A model generated the notes under the pieces. The model had not been told where the DNA came from. It was given only the letters and a program-made list of their open reading frames with translations, and did not search any database. From Carallia brachiata (taxonomy: Eukaryota; Streptophyta; Magnoliopsida; Malpighiales; Rhizophoraceae), in NCBI GenBank assembly GCA_021464245.1, contig JADCRB010000043.1, forward strand, positions 4,086,794-4,150,793: 64,000 bases of DNA. The letters are read 5' to 3'. The stretch's first letter is position 1. Every line of letters starts with the position of its first letter. This document shows, in pieces, positions 12,661 to 23,890 of the stretch. Made by a program: the position numbers and the translations under genes.

Positions 12661-13504
12661 AATCATCTATTTTTTCCCTTCTTTAACATTGAAAAATAAG
12701 TGAACGGTGACAATGTCGTGACTTTCAAATTTGTAACGCTAATAATTTTCTCCTCTGCCCCTTTTAGAACTTTGCAGCCTTACTAAGGTTACCAAATGTA
12801 ATCCGCATGAGGATTATAGTGAGTAAGCACCTTGACTATGAAAAAGAATACTTGAAGCATGTAGTTCTCCAATTGAAAACATTGAAAACAAAAAAAAAAA
12901 AAAGTGGAAAAGTCTAAATCTTTGCTTTGTTCAGCTGCATTAGAGAGCAAAGGCATTCCGACACAATTGCCTAATTACAACACATCTTGGGGCCTTTGCT
13001 TTGTTCAGTTCAGCAGTAGTAGCAGAGATGAGAGGCAGACGTTGGAATGGAAGATAAAGCCATGGATGGAACCCAATGACGATTGAAGGGCAAAATGATA
13101 GTAAAAGAAGTGGGCAAAGGGAAAACATTTATACACGACCATCATCTCCATCTCCTTCTACTTCTAATGAATTATCTTCCTTCGTTTCGTGTCCCCTTTA
13201 TCTTCGCTTTGGTACTCCTCTACCATCTAAGACACAATGACAATGCAGTCAGCAAAGCTTCAACCTTATACATAAAGTTGTATAGTCGGAGGAAATTGTC
13301 CGGAAGAATTTCTGAATTGTGGGTAGTTAGATTTCGTTTCCAACCAATTGAATTTATTGTGCAAAGAAATAAAGTAATTTTTTTTATTGCACTTGTAATC
13401 AATATAATTACACAACAAATTCAATGAGTTGTAATTTGAAAACTTCTCCAACAAATTTTCTTCGGCCTATGTAACAGTACCAAAAAAAAACCAATGAATT
13501 ATTG
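12661..13504. other. intergenic DNA downstream of the F-box gene
   Basis: This includes the 3' flank and probable 3' UTR of the minus-strand F-box gene. A short direct repeat, ctttgctttgttcag, occurs near 12920 and 12995. No other gene is supported. Confidence 0.45.
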
Positions 13505-14800
13505 TCACATAAATATAAAGGATGGGAACCAAACCAGAGAGACATTGGCACCTTGGCTTTCTTTATCAAGCAAAATTAGACTCTCAGTATAACTGCAGAT
13601 ACGAGAAATACATGGGTCGGTATGGCCTCCAAAATCTTTGCTCTCTTGGGCCTTGGTATCGTACACAGACAGAGCCTTTCTACCAAAGTTATCTTCTTTT
13701 TGCATTAAAATCTCGTCTCCAATGCCCCAAACTCCATAAACCCATGACAATGTGTTAGTCAGTGCAAAAGTCCACATCCTAACCCATGAGTTGGCCCTAC
13801 CATACTCTTTCATCACCCAAATGCCATATCGATTGATACGTTCTTTTCCCGGAATAAGATCATCTTCATCTTCATCTTCATCAGGATATTCGAAACAGGC
13901 TAATGAACCTTTTGTCTCTAAAATACTATACTTGTGAGCTCCCTGGCGCAGCTCCTGTGGTAATTCAATCATTTTGAAAGTTTCACGAGCAACATCAAAT
14001 GCCAGGATCCAAGTGCAATAACGATCCTCGTTACTATACTTCGTAGCCGCCCAATGCAACGCACCATTTACGAAGAGCCCGTTACCAGAAGCATAGCAAT
14101 ACTTTGCTTCTCCATTAGCACCTAATGTCCTCCAGGTGCCTTGTTTCACCGATAAGAGCTGGCAATTGAGGGTCTCCGAAAAACCACCTATCTCCGACAA
14201 ATATGCTAAAAGAACCACCTTGTAATCTTTACTCACATCATCGAAGCCAAACCCACAGGCAATCCTTGACATCATTTTGGCTTTAAAACGGGGAGTGGGT
14301 GGAGGAGGGAGTCGAATGTGCCTTCTAACAGAAGGGTTCCATAAGCAACAAAGCTTGTCGCTTATGTGACCACTGATGCCATCGTTAAAAAGGCAGAACA
14401 AGCCATGGATGGGCCCGAGGATCATAAAGAACCAAGGCAGTGGGATGGGAAAAGGGATAGTATGGCAATCTTCGTCCAAAGTTTGGAGGTCAAAATGGGA
14501 AGACAAGACACGCCTTTTCTGGGTGAATGAGTAATGGTGGACGAAGATGGAAGGCTGAGATCTTGAAGAAGAAGAAGAAGAAAGGGAGAGGTGGGTGGAG
14601 ATGAAACGTGGGGTCTTGATTATAGAGTACCATTGTTTGCAGATGGACGTGCAGCGGATGACATCTGCTACGGGGAGTCTCACCAAAATCTCGAATGCTA
14701 TGATGTCTATGGGAAGAAGATGGCCATCTCCCAGCATTCCCATGCCTATGCTCTTCTCTTTTACTCTCCTCTCCAAATGGCGATCTTCCAGCATTCCCAT
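13505..14800 (-). CDS. F-box protein with F-box-associated (FBA) domain
   Basis: An uninterrupted 431-residue frame, intronless as in many plant F-box genes. The F-box lies at about residues 28-70 (LLPIDIIAFEILVRLP, then CTSICKQWYSII), the segment that binds SKP1-type adaptors in SCF ubiquitin ligases. From about residue 125 the FBA-type repeats follow: GPIHGLFCLFN, LWNPSVRRHIRLP, FGFDDVSKDYKVV, FVNGALHWAA and ILAFDVARETF. This region would recognise the substrate, which cannot be told from sequence. An acidic EDEDEDD tract lies in the second half. The N-terminus carries a 57-bp in-frame near-duplication (MGMLEDRH then MGMLGDGH), so translation could start at Met1 (14800) or at Met20 (14743), where the F-box proper begins. 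The length is usual for the FBA family. No frame damage is seen. Confidence 0.9.
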   Translation of the reverse strand: MGMLEDRHLERRVKEKSIGMGMLGDGHLLPIDIIAFEILVRLPVADVIRCTSICKQWYSIIKTPRFISTHLSLSSSSSSRSQPSIFVHHYSFTQKRRVLSSHFDLQTLDEDCHTIPFPIPLPWFFMILGPIHGLFCLFNDGISGHISDKLCCLWNPSVRRHIRLPPPPTPRFKAKMMSRIACGFGFDDVSKDYKVVLLAYLSEIGGFSETLNCQLLSVKQGTWRTLGANGEAKYCYASGNGLFVNGALHWAATKYSNEDRYCTWILAFDVARETFKMIELPQELRQGAHKYSILETKGSLACFEYPDEDEDEDDLIPGKERINRYGIWVMKEYGRANSWVRMWTFALTNTLSWVYGVWGIGDEILMQKEDNFGRKALSVYDTKAQESKDFGGHTDPCISRICSYTESLILLDKESQGANVSLVWFPSFIFM

Positions 14801-15027
14801 GCCTAAGTTTTGGAGTTTCAGGCGATAACTCAGGTCAGGTCAGGTCATAATCCCTACACAATCAAACCTTGGAGGACCCAGTATTGTAGGCTATAGTTAC
14901 AAAGCCGAAACAAGAAAATCAGAGCCACAAAGCTAAAACAAGAAAATCAAAGCCAGCAGTGCTAGACCACGGCAGCGTCGGCATATCCGTTGGCGTCAAA
15001 ACCAACACTTAATTTTTTTCTTTTTTT
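14801..15027 (-). promoter_or_regulatory. upstream flank of F-box gene, short tandem repeats
   Basis: This contains three tandem aggtc units near 14832-14847. It also contains two near-copies of a roughly 28-bp unit (acaaagc-[c/t]gaaacaagaaaatca) at about 14899-14955. The position suggests promoter and 5' UTR, but no core element is identified. Confidence 0.35.
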
Positions 15028-15558
15028 GGCTTAAATGTATTTAACTTTGTGGTTTCCATGTTTTGCGTTTTATTTTCTATACTTTTAATTTAAAATTTGA
15101 ATTTTTTTTAATTTTTAATTATTATAATTTACCTCCAACAATAATTTATTAAATTTATTAACAAAACTTAGGTAAAACTATGTTGTCTTGTAATCTCAAG
15201 AATTTCATTATATTTCATGTAGAAGTTGATTATAGATGCTGTCCAAATATCTCTATAATAACATGCCTAGTGCACTAAAAAAATAACGAGACTACAAAAA
15301 ATATAACGTGAAATGTAACTCAAGTATACTTAAAAGATTAATTTGAGAGATATATTATATATTTTTATAATTGTGATAAAAAATAAAAATTACAAAATAA
15401 TATAATTTTAATTAATTTCTATTAATAGATTAAACAAAATCTTGACTAGAGAAGTGGACTATAAAAATTAAAAACTACAAAAAAAATTAAATACTTAAAT
15501 TAAAATTATAAAGAGATAAGATACAAAATAACTAAACTATGGTCTATACATTTAACTT
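15028..15558. mobile_element. long-TIR MITE
   Basis: The left end GGCTTAAATGTAT pairs with the right end, whose reverse complement starts AAGTTAAATGTAT. The arms continue to match for about 100 bases. The flanks are oligo(T) on both sides, so the target duplication cannot be read. There is no transposase. It resembles the elements at 2445 and 18735 in layout. Confidence 0.6.
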
Positions 15559-16136
15559 TTTTTTTTTTTTTTTTCTAATATAAAGACCGGCTCTTCCTCT
15601 CCTAGTCAACGACCAACATCTAAGAAGACCCATTATTGTAGTAAGTAGGTTAGTTTTCCAATAGGTTTGGGTTCTATTGTTAACCCGATCTGGCCCAACA
15701 TACTTGTAATTAAAGAATGTGCTTTTTTTTATAATTTTTTGTATTGTATTGTGATTTGTAATTAGAGGAATGATATATATTATAAAAATTATATTAAGAA
15801 ATATTTAAAATTTATAATTATAAAAATAATTAAATTTTTTAACATCGTTTAATTAAAAAAGAAAAAAATTGATAATTTTTTTCATAATTATAAATTTCAA
15901 ATATTTTATAATATAATTTTTGTGATATATATTATTAGATGAAGTCTAATATATTGTGGTTATATGATCCTGTACAAGATGAAACAAGGATTGGACTTAA
16001 TTAAGAGTAAATTTCAAGACAGACCCAGCCTTAAACATATTTTTGTATGAGAGGTGATTGATCTTGAACCACATAGGTCTCATTGATTTTTATTTTATTT
16101 TTTTTGTCAATAGTATGCTAACTAAGAGTTATAAGT
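15559..16136. repeat. intergenic DNA with a 168-bp hairpin element
   Basis: An AT-rich hairpin occupies about 15769-15936. Its left arm is aatgatatatattata and its right arm is the reverse complement of a near copy, with a short T-rich loop. The size and near-perfect arms suggest a small MITE. The surrounding sequence shows no gene. Confidence 0.5.
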
Positions 16137-16966
16137 AGCACTGTAAATCAATCGATACGTTCGTTAAAAACTCAGTAACTCGGTTCGGGAAGAGTTCGGT
16201 TCGAGTTCGTTTATTTAGTTAAACGAACAATACACAAGTATAAAAGTAAAACTTGTTTAATAAACGAGCCGAGTGTTAACAGAGGTAGGCTCGACTTGGT
16301 TCAGACTTGTGAATAACTCATTTAAAACTCGTTTAAAATTCGACAAATATATTATTAATAACTCGTTTAATATGTATCGTTATTAGCTCATTTAATGTAT
16401 TAATAACATTTAATTGTATCATTTAACTTTTAGTATAATTAGTTACTAATTTAGAGCAATGTTTTTTATTTCATATACTTATTTGAACAAGACTTTTATG
16501 TAATTAGAGTTACAAGCAAGTTAATACATTTGTTAACGGTTAAGTGAGTTAATTTGATAAGAGCTCATTCGTTTAACTAAACATTAAAATTGAACATTTA
16601 TTTATTTTTAATTATTTTATGAAGCCTATTTCTAAAATTATATATTACATATATTTATATTTATACATTAAAATTGAACATTTATTTTTAATTATTTAAT
16701 TTTATTGAAATAAATAGTTTTTATCCTTTCATTTTATATATAATAAAAAATTTTTTTAATTTCAATTGCTTTATTTGTATTATAAAATTCAATAATACAA
16801 TTCGTTAAAAACTCGAAAGCTCTACTCAATAACAGTAGACTCGGCTCGAGTTCGGCTCTTTCGTAAACGATACTGATACCAAATCTCATTTTTAGACTCG
16901 CTTAATAAATGAGCCAACACCTAAGTTTAGGTAAGTTTGGTTCGATTCGGCTCGTTTGCAGCCCTA
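16137..16966. mobile_element. CTCG-type dispersed repeat, copy 1
   Basis: It begins agcactgtaaatcaatcg and ends ggctcgtttgcagccct; reversed, the right end starts AGGGCTGCAAACGAGCC, giving imperfect terminal inverted repeats. The interior repeats CTCGTTTAA/GAGCTCG motifs with an AT-rich centre. The right half aligns with 25260-25392, so these are two members of one family. It is non-coding. Confidence 0.6.
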
Positions 16967-18399
16967 ATTATGGGAACATGGAAAAATGTGGTTACTGATT
17001 AAAAATAAAAAATAGTTTTCCTATTTGTCAATTTCAAATAAAAAATAAAAAAATAATAAAATATTTTATAGTCTATACAATATCATTTTTGTTATAATAA
17101 TATAATAATACTTCTTCTTTATTACTATCACTATTATTATTAAAATTTTATATTTTTGTTATTTTAGATTTTATATTTATGGTTATTATTGTGAAGTATA
17201 TTATTATTATTATTATAATTATGGTTATTTAATATTTTAAATTTGAAAATATATCACCATATTTTCTATATTTTATAAATTTTAATTTAATACTCATTAT
17301 TTTTTAATTTACTAGTAAATTTTCTTGTTTTTATCGCCGCATTAATATTATTTTACATTTGATATTAGTTCTAATTCTAAACTAAAATAAAATAATAAAA
17401 AGAGTTTTGATTTTAATTTTTAAGTAAATCAAATATATTATAATATAAGATATTCTACTTCTAATTCTATTTAATTACGATTTTGATTGTAATTTTGATT
17501 CCAATTTTAAAGTCAGGCTGTAAACCAAATGGTCCTGTATGTATGTTATCTAGAAGAATAGTTTGAGCTGAGAAAATGGAATATTTAAGCACAAAATTAT
17601 TCCATCTAAGGCCTCGTTATTTTATGGCAAATCTGAATGTCAATCACCAGATGCCCCTTCGTTCTTTTCCAATTAGGCGGCTTTAATTAATTCTCCTTGT
17701 CATGATTAAAACCATCCACCAAATCATATTTAAGCAGCTAAAGGTATGCACATCCTCTGAAATTTTAACAGATATTAATGACACTTGTTGATTTTATAAT
17801 ATTTTTTTTTTGAATTTAGTATTAATATATTGACTTATTTTAATACAGTATCTACACAATCATCTTTAATAAATTTGTAAGAAATCACACTTGCTTATTC
17901 ATTTATCCACCAACAAAAAAATTGTTTGAACATTTCACAATTAGGGGTCTCATGAGTCATAATCAAAGTCACTTAAGAGTCCCTGAATCTAAAAAGCTTC
18001 CCTCTTTTTGTAATCTCAAACGTTCTTGGATTCTGGAAGCCCTGTTGTGCGCCAAGGTACTGCCAAAAAGAGATAATTCAAACAGTGTTAATTACAGCAC
18101 CAACCTTTCAGTCATGGCCAACATATCCCCATGTGCTTTGTGCATAATCACCATTACTATATTTTTTTTATTTTTTATTTTGTCAAATACCGTATGGTTT
18201 CTTTATTTATGTGAAATAATGTTTATGAATATCAAAAACATATAAAAGCTTATATGCAGAAAAAAATATTAAAATTTTGATTTTTTTCTTAAACATTAAA
18301 GAAAAAATTTAAACGTATTCGAGTCATGTTGAATACTTTTAATTTCCATATCTAATATGCTTGTTTAATATTTTTAAAAATATTTTTGATATATACTTT
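16967..18399. other. AT-rich intergenic DNA
   Basis: A/T simple sequence dominates to about 17500. About 17520-18130 is a more complex patch with a 107-codon open frame (17922-18245) that shows no domain, homology cue or splice structure, so no gene is called. Confidence 0.5.
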
Positions 18400-18515
18400 T
18401 TATTTTATTTATTGCGTGCCGAATGTGTATTTATATCGAACATGTGAACACATGCCCGACACGTCCTGCTTTCAAAAGTAGCCGCGTCCGTGTATACGAG
18501 CTATGCGGGATGTCA
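18400..18515. repeat. one-ended fragment related to the 10718 element
   Basis: Motifs cgacacgtcctg and cgcgtccgtgtatacg resemble the terminal regions of the element at 10718-11316. The partner end is not evident. Confidence 0.4.
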
Positions 18516-18734
18516 ATAACATTTAATTCCAATAATATTTTATAGTCCCATGTTAACTGTAGACCAGCATTGGAGGCAAAAGTTCAGTATCAGACGAAGT
18601 CGCAACACCAAGTTGGGGAGGTGATTTGCAAACCTCATTGCCTCATTGGCCCACTACTCCACCAGCACCTGCAATACTTAGTGTAGCCCATCCCATTTCA
18701 GCACCGGCTGTTCTTTTCGTTATAGATTTAGAAG

Positions 18735-19236
18735 GGGATAATGATTTTTTTAGTCCTAAACCTTTAAAGTTTTTTACGTTTGAGTTTTAAACCTTTTTGA
18801 CATTTCATTTGAGTCCTAAACTTTTTGATTTTCTACCAAATTAGTCCCTCTGTTTAACAAAAGTGATCAATCTATTAAAAAATAATTTTAACTTTACAAA
18901 AAATTATTTAAAAAAGATTAAATATATGAATTGAATGTCTTTTTTATAAAAAAATATGCATGTTGCCTATTTAATTCGTATATTTGTTGATTAAAAAAAA
19001 TATTTAATATGCATATTTTGTTGATGAAAAAAAATATTTAATTCATGTATTTAAGCTTTTTTAAATGATTTGTATTAAATTAAACTCACTTATTAATAGA
19101 TTGACTACTTTTCGTAATTTAAAGGACTGATATAGTATAAAATTAAAAGATTTAGGACTCAAATGAAATGTTAAAAAGGTTTAGGACTCAAACGTAAAAA
19201 AATCTAAAGGTTTAGGACTTTAAAAATATTTATCCC
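18735..19236. mobile_element. 502-bp Mutator-like MITE with perfect 10-bp TSD
   Basis: The 10-mer gatttagaag flanks the element exactly at 18725-18734 and 19237-19246. The ends are GGGATAATGATTTTTTT and, reverse-complemented, GGGATAAATATTTTTAA. The arms stay alignable for roughly 180 bases each, sharing AGTCCTAAACCTTT, ACGTTTGAGT and CATTTCATTTGAGTCCTAAA. A duplication of 9-11 bp with long arms is the Mutator-superfamily signature. It has no coding frame and would need a transposase in trans. Confidence 0.85.
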
Positions 19237-19246
19237 GATTTAGAAG

Positions 19247-19995
19247 CCAGGTGAATTTACGCCAGCCCCGACTCTGTGGTTTGGGATTAGCAGAGCTTGG
19301 AGCCAGGGATCAGACCATAGAAATTGAGAGATCCATGACCATGTTGGATTTTAGCTTCTGCAGAAATGTTCTGATACCGAATACAGTACAAACTCATTAG
19401 CCATGCAGGCAATATCACGGCATGCAAGGGAGAGGCGCAAACTACTTCAGAGTTTTAAAGCGATATAAGCTAAAACAAGCCTCGATGACATGTTCAAGTC
19501 ACAGTCAACCTCAACACCCATCCTGTTATCTGGGCAGTCGATCGCAATAGAATCAAACATTTTATACAGACAGGACCTAACATGGTTAAGGACCAGCACA
19601 TCCAACATTTGCATTGAAAGATCACAGTTAATACGATAATCCCGTCTGTGGACAAAACACAGTTATATTTTAACATAACATGTGTGTACACGACTGAGTT
19701 TAAGAGGAACCCACAAGTTGTATTTCAAAGCCAAGATTCGGGCATGAAAGAAGCCTACTTGTCATTTTAGGGCTTTAAAGTTGGTGCAGCCCCACTTTTT
19801 ACCAAGCAAAACATTGGCCAAAATTCCAACGGGACACAAAATGGGAAAATAAACTTAAGGTCCAACTGAAAACTGCAATAAAGGACTGCTACACTTTTTT
19901 TTTTTTTCCTCCTCAGATTACATCTTCTACAACGGAAGGAGTACGGAAGGTACAAAGCAAGGAAAATGAATCGCAGATTAGCCGCTGCAGAGACT
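19247..19995 (-). other. 3' flank and probable 3' UTR of the GRF gene
   Basis: Base-balanced, unique-looking sequence lies downstream (minus strand) of the GRF stop codon at 19996-19998. Open frames here (19494-19691, 19767-20063) have no domain and are dismissed. The end of the transcript is not determined. Confidence 0.45.
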
Positions 19996-22652
19996 TCATT
20001 GTAAGGGCTTGCTGTTCTCTGCCCTTGGGCTGCTGCCTGTACTGCTATTTGAAAGTGAACCAAATGTGGTCTTTTGCAAGACCCCAGTTGGAGAAGAACT
20101 CAACTTTGGAGTACTGTCCCATCCCTCCAACATGAGATTAAGTGCTGACGAATTCTTGCACTCCGTAGCGCTGTTGTTGGTGTTGTGCAGAACCTCCCCA
20201 AGAGGACCACCCATAGAACTTTCCCAAGAGATTGGAATCCAACTGGCTTGCCTTTGGTTTGCTTCATTGAGAACACTACCAACGCCCAGTCCCATTTGGA
20301 CTGGATCAAATTCACGAGATAACCTTAGTGGGGACGGAGTGGTTTTCTCATGGTTTGGAGAGGATGTGGACGACATGAAGTCAGCTGGAGCTATCGGTAT
20401 TGAAATGGATAACTGGGTTTTCTCTGCTTGTGAATCAACTTCAGGCCAAGGAACAGCAGAGCGATCAGACCGCGTTTTAGGCCAATCATCCATGAACTGG
20501 CGAAAGGAATGCTGTGAAACAGTTTCCTGATCGCTACTAAGGTTCTGAGCAGAACCAAAGTTTAGGCAACTCAGTACGGAAGAGGCCTTCTGTGAAGGGT
20601 TGAGGAGGGAATCGGAGGTAACAAGTCCAAACTCCATTAGCACGGAATCTTCATGTTGGCTATGCTGCTTTGTAATCGAGAATGGATTTTCTTTGGATTT
20701 GAAGTCAGCATTGGACGATAACAAGGATAACCCCGGTATATCTTGCACTCCCTCACCTGCATTCACTTTATTCTGAAACATCCTGTACGAGATTTATAAT
20801 GAAAAGAAGCCATAGACTGCTCAAATCAATCGTGGGATAATTCCAAAAATTCATGAAACACAAAATCATGGTCATGTCCTGTTTGGTCTTACCTGCCGAG
20901 GGGATTAGCAGTAGAAATGTCGATTGAACCAGCTGGCTGCAATTGATGCTGCGGCAAGGTGAGGCTTTTGTGATCAACGCCACTGCAGGACCCCACCACC
21001 GATGCTGATGTGGAGCAGGCTGTAAGCATCGACTTCGTACCGGAGTTGGTGGTGGTGGTGGCAGCGGCGGACTGGCCAGATTGGCCTTCCACGGGCTTTC
21101 TTGAACGGTGGCGGCCCCGGTTCATGTGCCGCTCACAATACTTCTGGTCGACAACCGCATCTCTCGAGCACCGCCATTTCTTTCCATCGGTCCGACGACA
21201 CCGTCCAGGTTCTGGATCTGCATTGTTCGAAAATCCCAGATGGAAACCTCCCCAAGGCACTGTTTTTTGCAAGTTATACGCAGATCAAAAGGAGCACCAT
21301 TGTTAATAAGAGCACCCAATCACACAAGTTTTTTCACTATGAAAATAACTACTGAAAGTTGAGGCCTTTTTCAAAGGAATAAGTAGAAACATGAAAAAAC
21401 TGCTTTCCCCACTGCTTATCCACACAGCACTGAGACACCCACAGAGAGGGAGAAGACATCTAGGGGATATAAAGATCCTTACATGTATTGGGTCTGAGAA
21501 ATCCGCCTGAAAAACCACTAAACCCAGCAGAATCGACAGCTTTTCTTATGGGGATGAGCAGACTAGATGGGATGGGCACATTGGCAGTAATGTATTTGTA
21601 GATCAAGGCCTGATGCTCAAGTTCCATCCACTGTGACTGCGTAAATGGTCCTCTGGTCTCTGTAAAAACCCCATGCATGCTTCCACCACTGAAGCTACCA
21701 GAGTTGTGTCCTGAGAGAGAGAAACAGAACAGAACAGCAAAACATCAGAGAAAATTGGAGCTTTTAAACTTTTGTCTCCCAAAGTAAACGGAAAACATAA
21801 GCACAGAAAGTGGCTCTGGCAGGTAACCCCAAAAATCACACAACTTGTCTGCAACATTTTTTAAGAGAGCACAATAACCATAAATTTCCTGACTTTCATA
21901 GAACATTAAAAAGAACCAATTTTTCTTTAAAAACAAAAAACCCCAAAATCAAAGATTGGGGTTTTACAAAGCATTAGCTTTTCCAACTTTGACAAGACTT
22001 GAAGGAAAGACCACTCCTAGATTTCTCCTGAAATGACCTTCCACAAAAATACCCAAAATCAATATCCCACGCCACAAAAGAATAGCCCCATTTCAGAATA
22101 GTCTTATGGCTCCTTGTAGTTTAAACCCAAAAAAACCATTGTTTCCCCTTAGGGAACCGAAGACACATACTACTTTCGTTTTCTTAAATAATAAACCCGG
22201 TACCCCACAAAACCTCAGTACACGTTTAACCCTTTAATGTTTTCTTTTTTTTTGGTACCTGAATTTCTACTATAAGCAGAAGAAGTAAGGTGAAAGTAAG
22301 GTAATGTGGGAAGTTGAGAAGTCTTCTCCACTGAGAAAGCATCTGATTTGGGAGAGGAGAAGCTTAGCATCTGTTGCTGCTGTCCATCAGTAGTGAACAA
22401 AGTGAGATTTGATTTGAGCAAACTGTTTCTCTGTTGGACCAGCATTGATGACTCGGTCTTTGACAGTTTAAGGCTCCTGAAATAATCATCTTCAGTGGTG
22501 GTGCCTGATCTCCCTTGTTTGAGGAAACCACCAGATCCGTACCATTTCTGCTTTGCCTCAGTGTCTGAATTAGCAAGAGAAGCAAAAGTAGTGCTGCTAG
22601 TAGTGTCTGCTGATCCCACCAACCCATCCAAACCCATCACCCCAAAATCCAT
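19996..22652 (-). CDS. GRF: growth-regulating factor (QLQ-WRC), GRF1/GRF2-like
   Basis: Four exons on the minus strand, 22652-22259, 21710-21483, 21259-20893 and 20782-19996, join in frame to 591 residues with GT-AG introns. GRFs are plant-specific nuclear transcription factors that pair with GIF co-activators to promote cell proliferation in growing organs. The QLQ domain, which binds GIF, is at about residues 153-188 (QWMELEHQ gives Q158, L162, Q165). The WRC domain is at about 223-265, with zinc ligands C228, C238, C249 and H252 in the family spacing CX9CX10CX2H and a basic RGRHRSRKP tract that serves for DNA binding and nuclear import. The C-terminal half has an [10 protein letters not shown] motif (FFD-like, with M in place of the second F), TQLSISIP (TQL) and GGPLGEVL (GGPL). 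The start is set at [14 protein letters not shown], the usual family N-terminus. An in-frame ATG at 22787 would add 45 residues. The length is near or a little above that of Arabidopsis GRF1/2. A miR396 site lies in exon 3. Confidence 0.94.
21087..21108 (-). promoter_or_regulatory. miR396 target site in GRF mRNA
   Basis: On the minus strand this is the codon run for R-S-R-K-P-V-E at the end of the WRC domain, the position where miR396 cleaves GRF transcripts in plants. The core GTTCAAGAAAGC and the GTGGAA end are both present. The Pro codon is CCC rather than the common CCT. This places C opposite miR396 position 7, beside the usual bulge. Confidence 0.85.
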
Positions 22653-23284
22653 GTGGAAATGGAATGAATGGCCACTCAGAACTACAAAAGCTCCAGTGTG
22701 GGGAAATGTTGAAGCATTTGGTTGTTGATTGGAGGCAGAAGCATTGTAAGGGTGGGGGTGATAAAATGGCTTGTGAGCTATCAGCAAGCTGTGACTGAAG
22801 ACTGGTTTTTGTTTAGTAGATGTCTATGGGAAGATAGAATAATTGGAAGAGAGAGAGAGTGAATGGGGAAGAAGACAAGTGGTTTGGCAAGCAGAGTTAA
22901 ATAGTACTACACATATCTCAGACAAGCAAAAAAAAATAAAAGGAAAATCTGGCTTATTTCCTATCAGATATTTTAAGGAAAACTCATTCAGCAAGCCAAA
23001 GAGCGAAGAAGCAAAAAGTGACAAGAAAACACTAAGAATGAAATTCAATTCAACGATTTTGTTTGTGGGTTTTTTTTTTAATTAAAATTTTATTGTGTTA
23101 TAAATTATGTGACGAGAGTAATTTTTATTATTTTTATATATTAAAATTTTTTATTAAAATTAAAATTAAAATTTTTTAAATAAAACTTTTAAATCTTCCA
23201 TATCTAAGGATTTAAGACATTGAGATGCTCACTAAAGAACTTGTGGTTTTCTAGTGTGTCGTGTAGACACCAATGTTTAAAAAA
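22653..23284 (-). promoter_or_regulatory. 5' UTR and promoter-proximal region of GRF
   Basis: Immediately upstream of the chosen ATG lies a leader with a GA/CT-rich tract (gagagagagtgaatgg on the plus strand near 22850), common in plant leaders. The frame stays open up to an ATG at 22787. From about 23060 the sequence becomes AT-rich intergenic DNA. No TATA position is fixed. Confidence 0.45.
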
Positions 23285-23890
23285 TTAAACCGGTCATCGA
23301 ACCAGAAAGATTACTGATTTAAGATTTAATCGGTTCGACTGGTATAATCGTAGTTGAACTGATAAAAATCGGTATTTAATTTTAAATATATAAAAATTAA
23401 ATTTTTATATAATTTATATAATTATATAAAATGTTATATTATATTAGAATGATAATAAATATTTAAAATAAAGTGTATTTTAAGAATTATATTAATATTT
23501 ACATATATTACGGATATTACAATTAGTATATTTAACAAAATATAATTTATAAAAATTAATTGAAAAAAATAATATTTATAAATAGTGGTTAAATATTATT
23601 TTTTTTAGTTTTAAAGATTAAATTGAAAATTTTAATCAATTGAGGACTAAATTGAAATTTTTAGTTAAAATTAGAGTTTTAATTATAATTTAGATAAAGT
23701 TTTGGGTTAAATTATAATTTAAAATTTTTTAGTTTAAATTAAACCGATTCAACCGATCCGGTTTTTTTCTGATTTTTTCGATTTTTTTCGGTCTGTTCTG
23801 AATCCCTTTTCTAGACCTAAACCGAACCGGACCTAAGATCGATCACCGATTTAATTGGTTAAACCGGCCGGTCCGTTCCGGTTTTAATTA
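23285..23890. repeat. AACCGG-type dispersed repeat, copy 1
   Basis: The left end has aaaccggtcatcgaaccag and the right end has ttaaaccggccggtccg, with inverted relation and an AT-rich core. The same border motifs recur at about 36375-36755 and 60329-61076, so it is a family with at least three members here. No coding frame. The class is unresolved. Confidence 0.6.

Noticed and set aside
12919..13009. ctttgctttgttcag seen twice about 75 bp apart
   Set aside because: No A tract or element lies between the copies. It is probably a local duplication and not retroposition.
17922..18245. 107-codon plus-strand frame
   Set aside because: No domain, no splice context, and its second half is A/T simple sequence.
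20009..20530. 173-codon frame antisense to GRF exon 4
   Set aside because: It is a shadow of a well-supported coding exon and has no domain.
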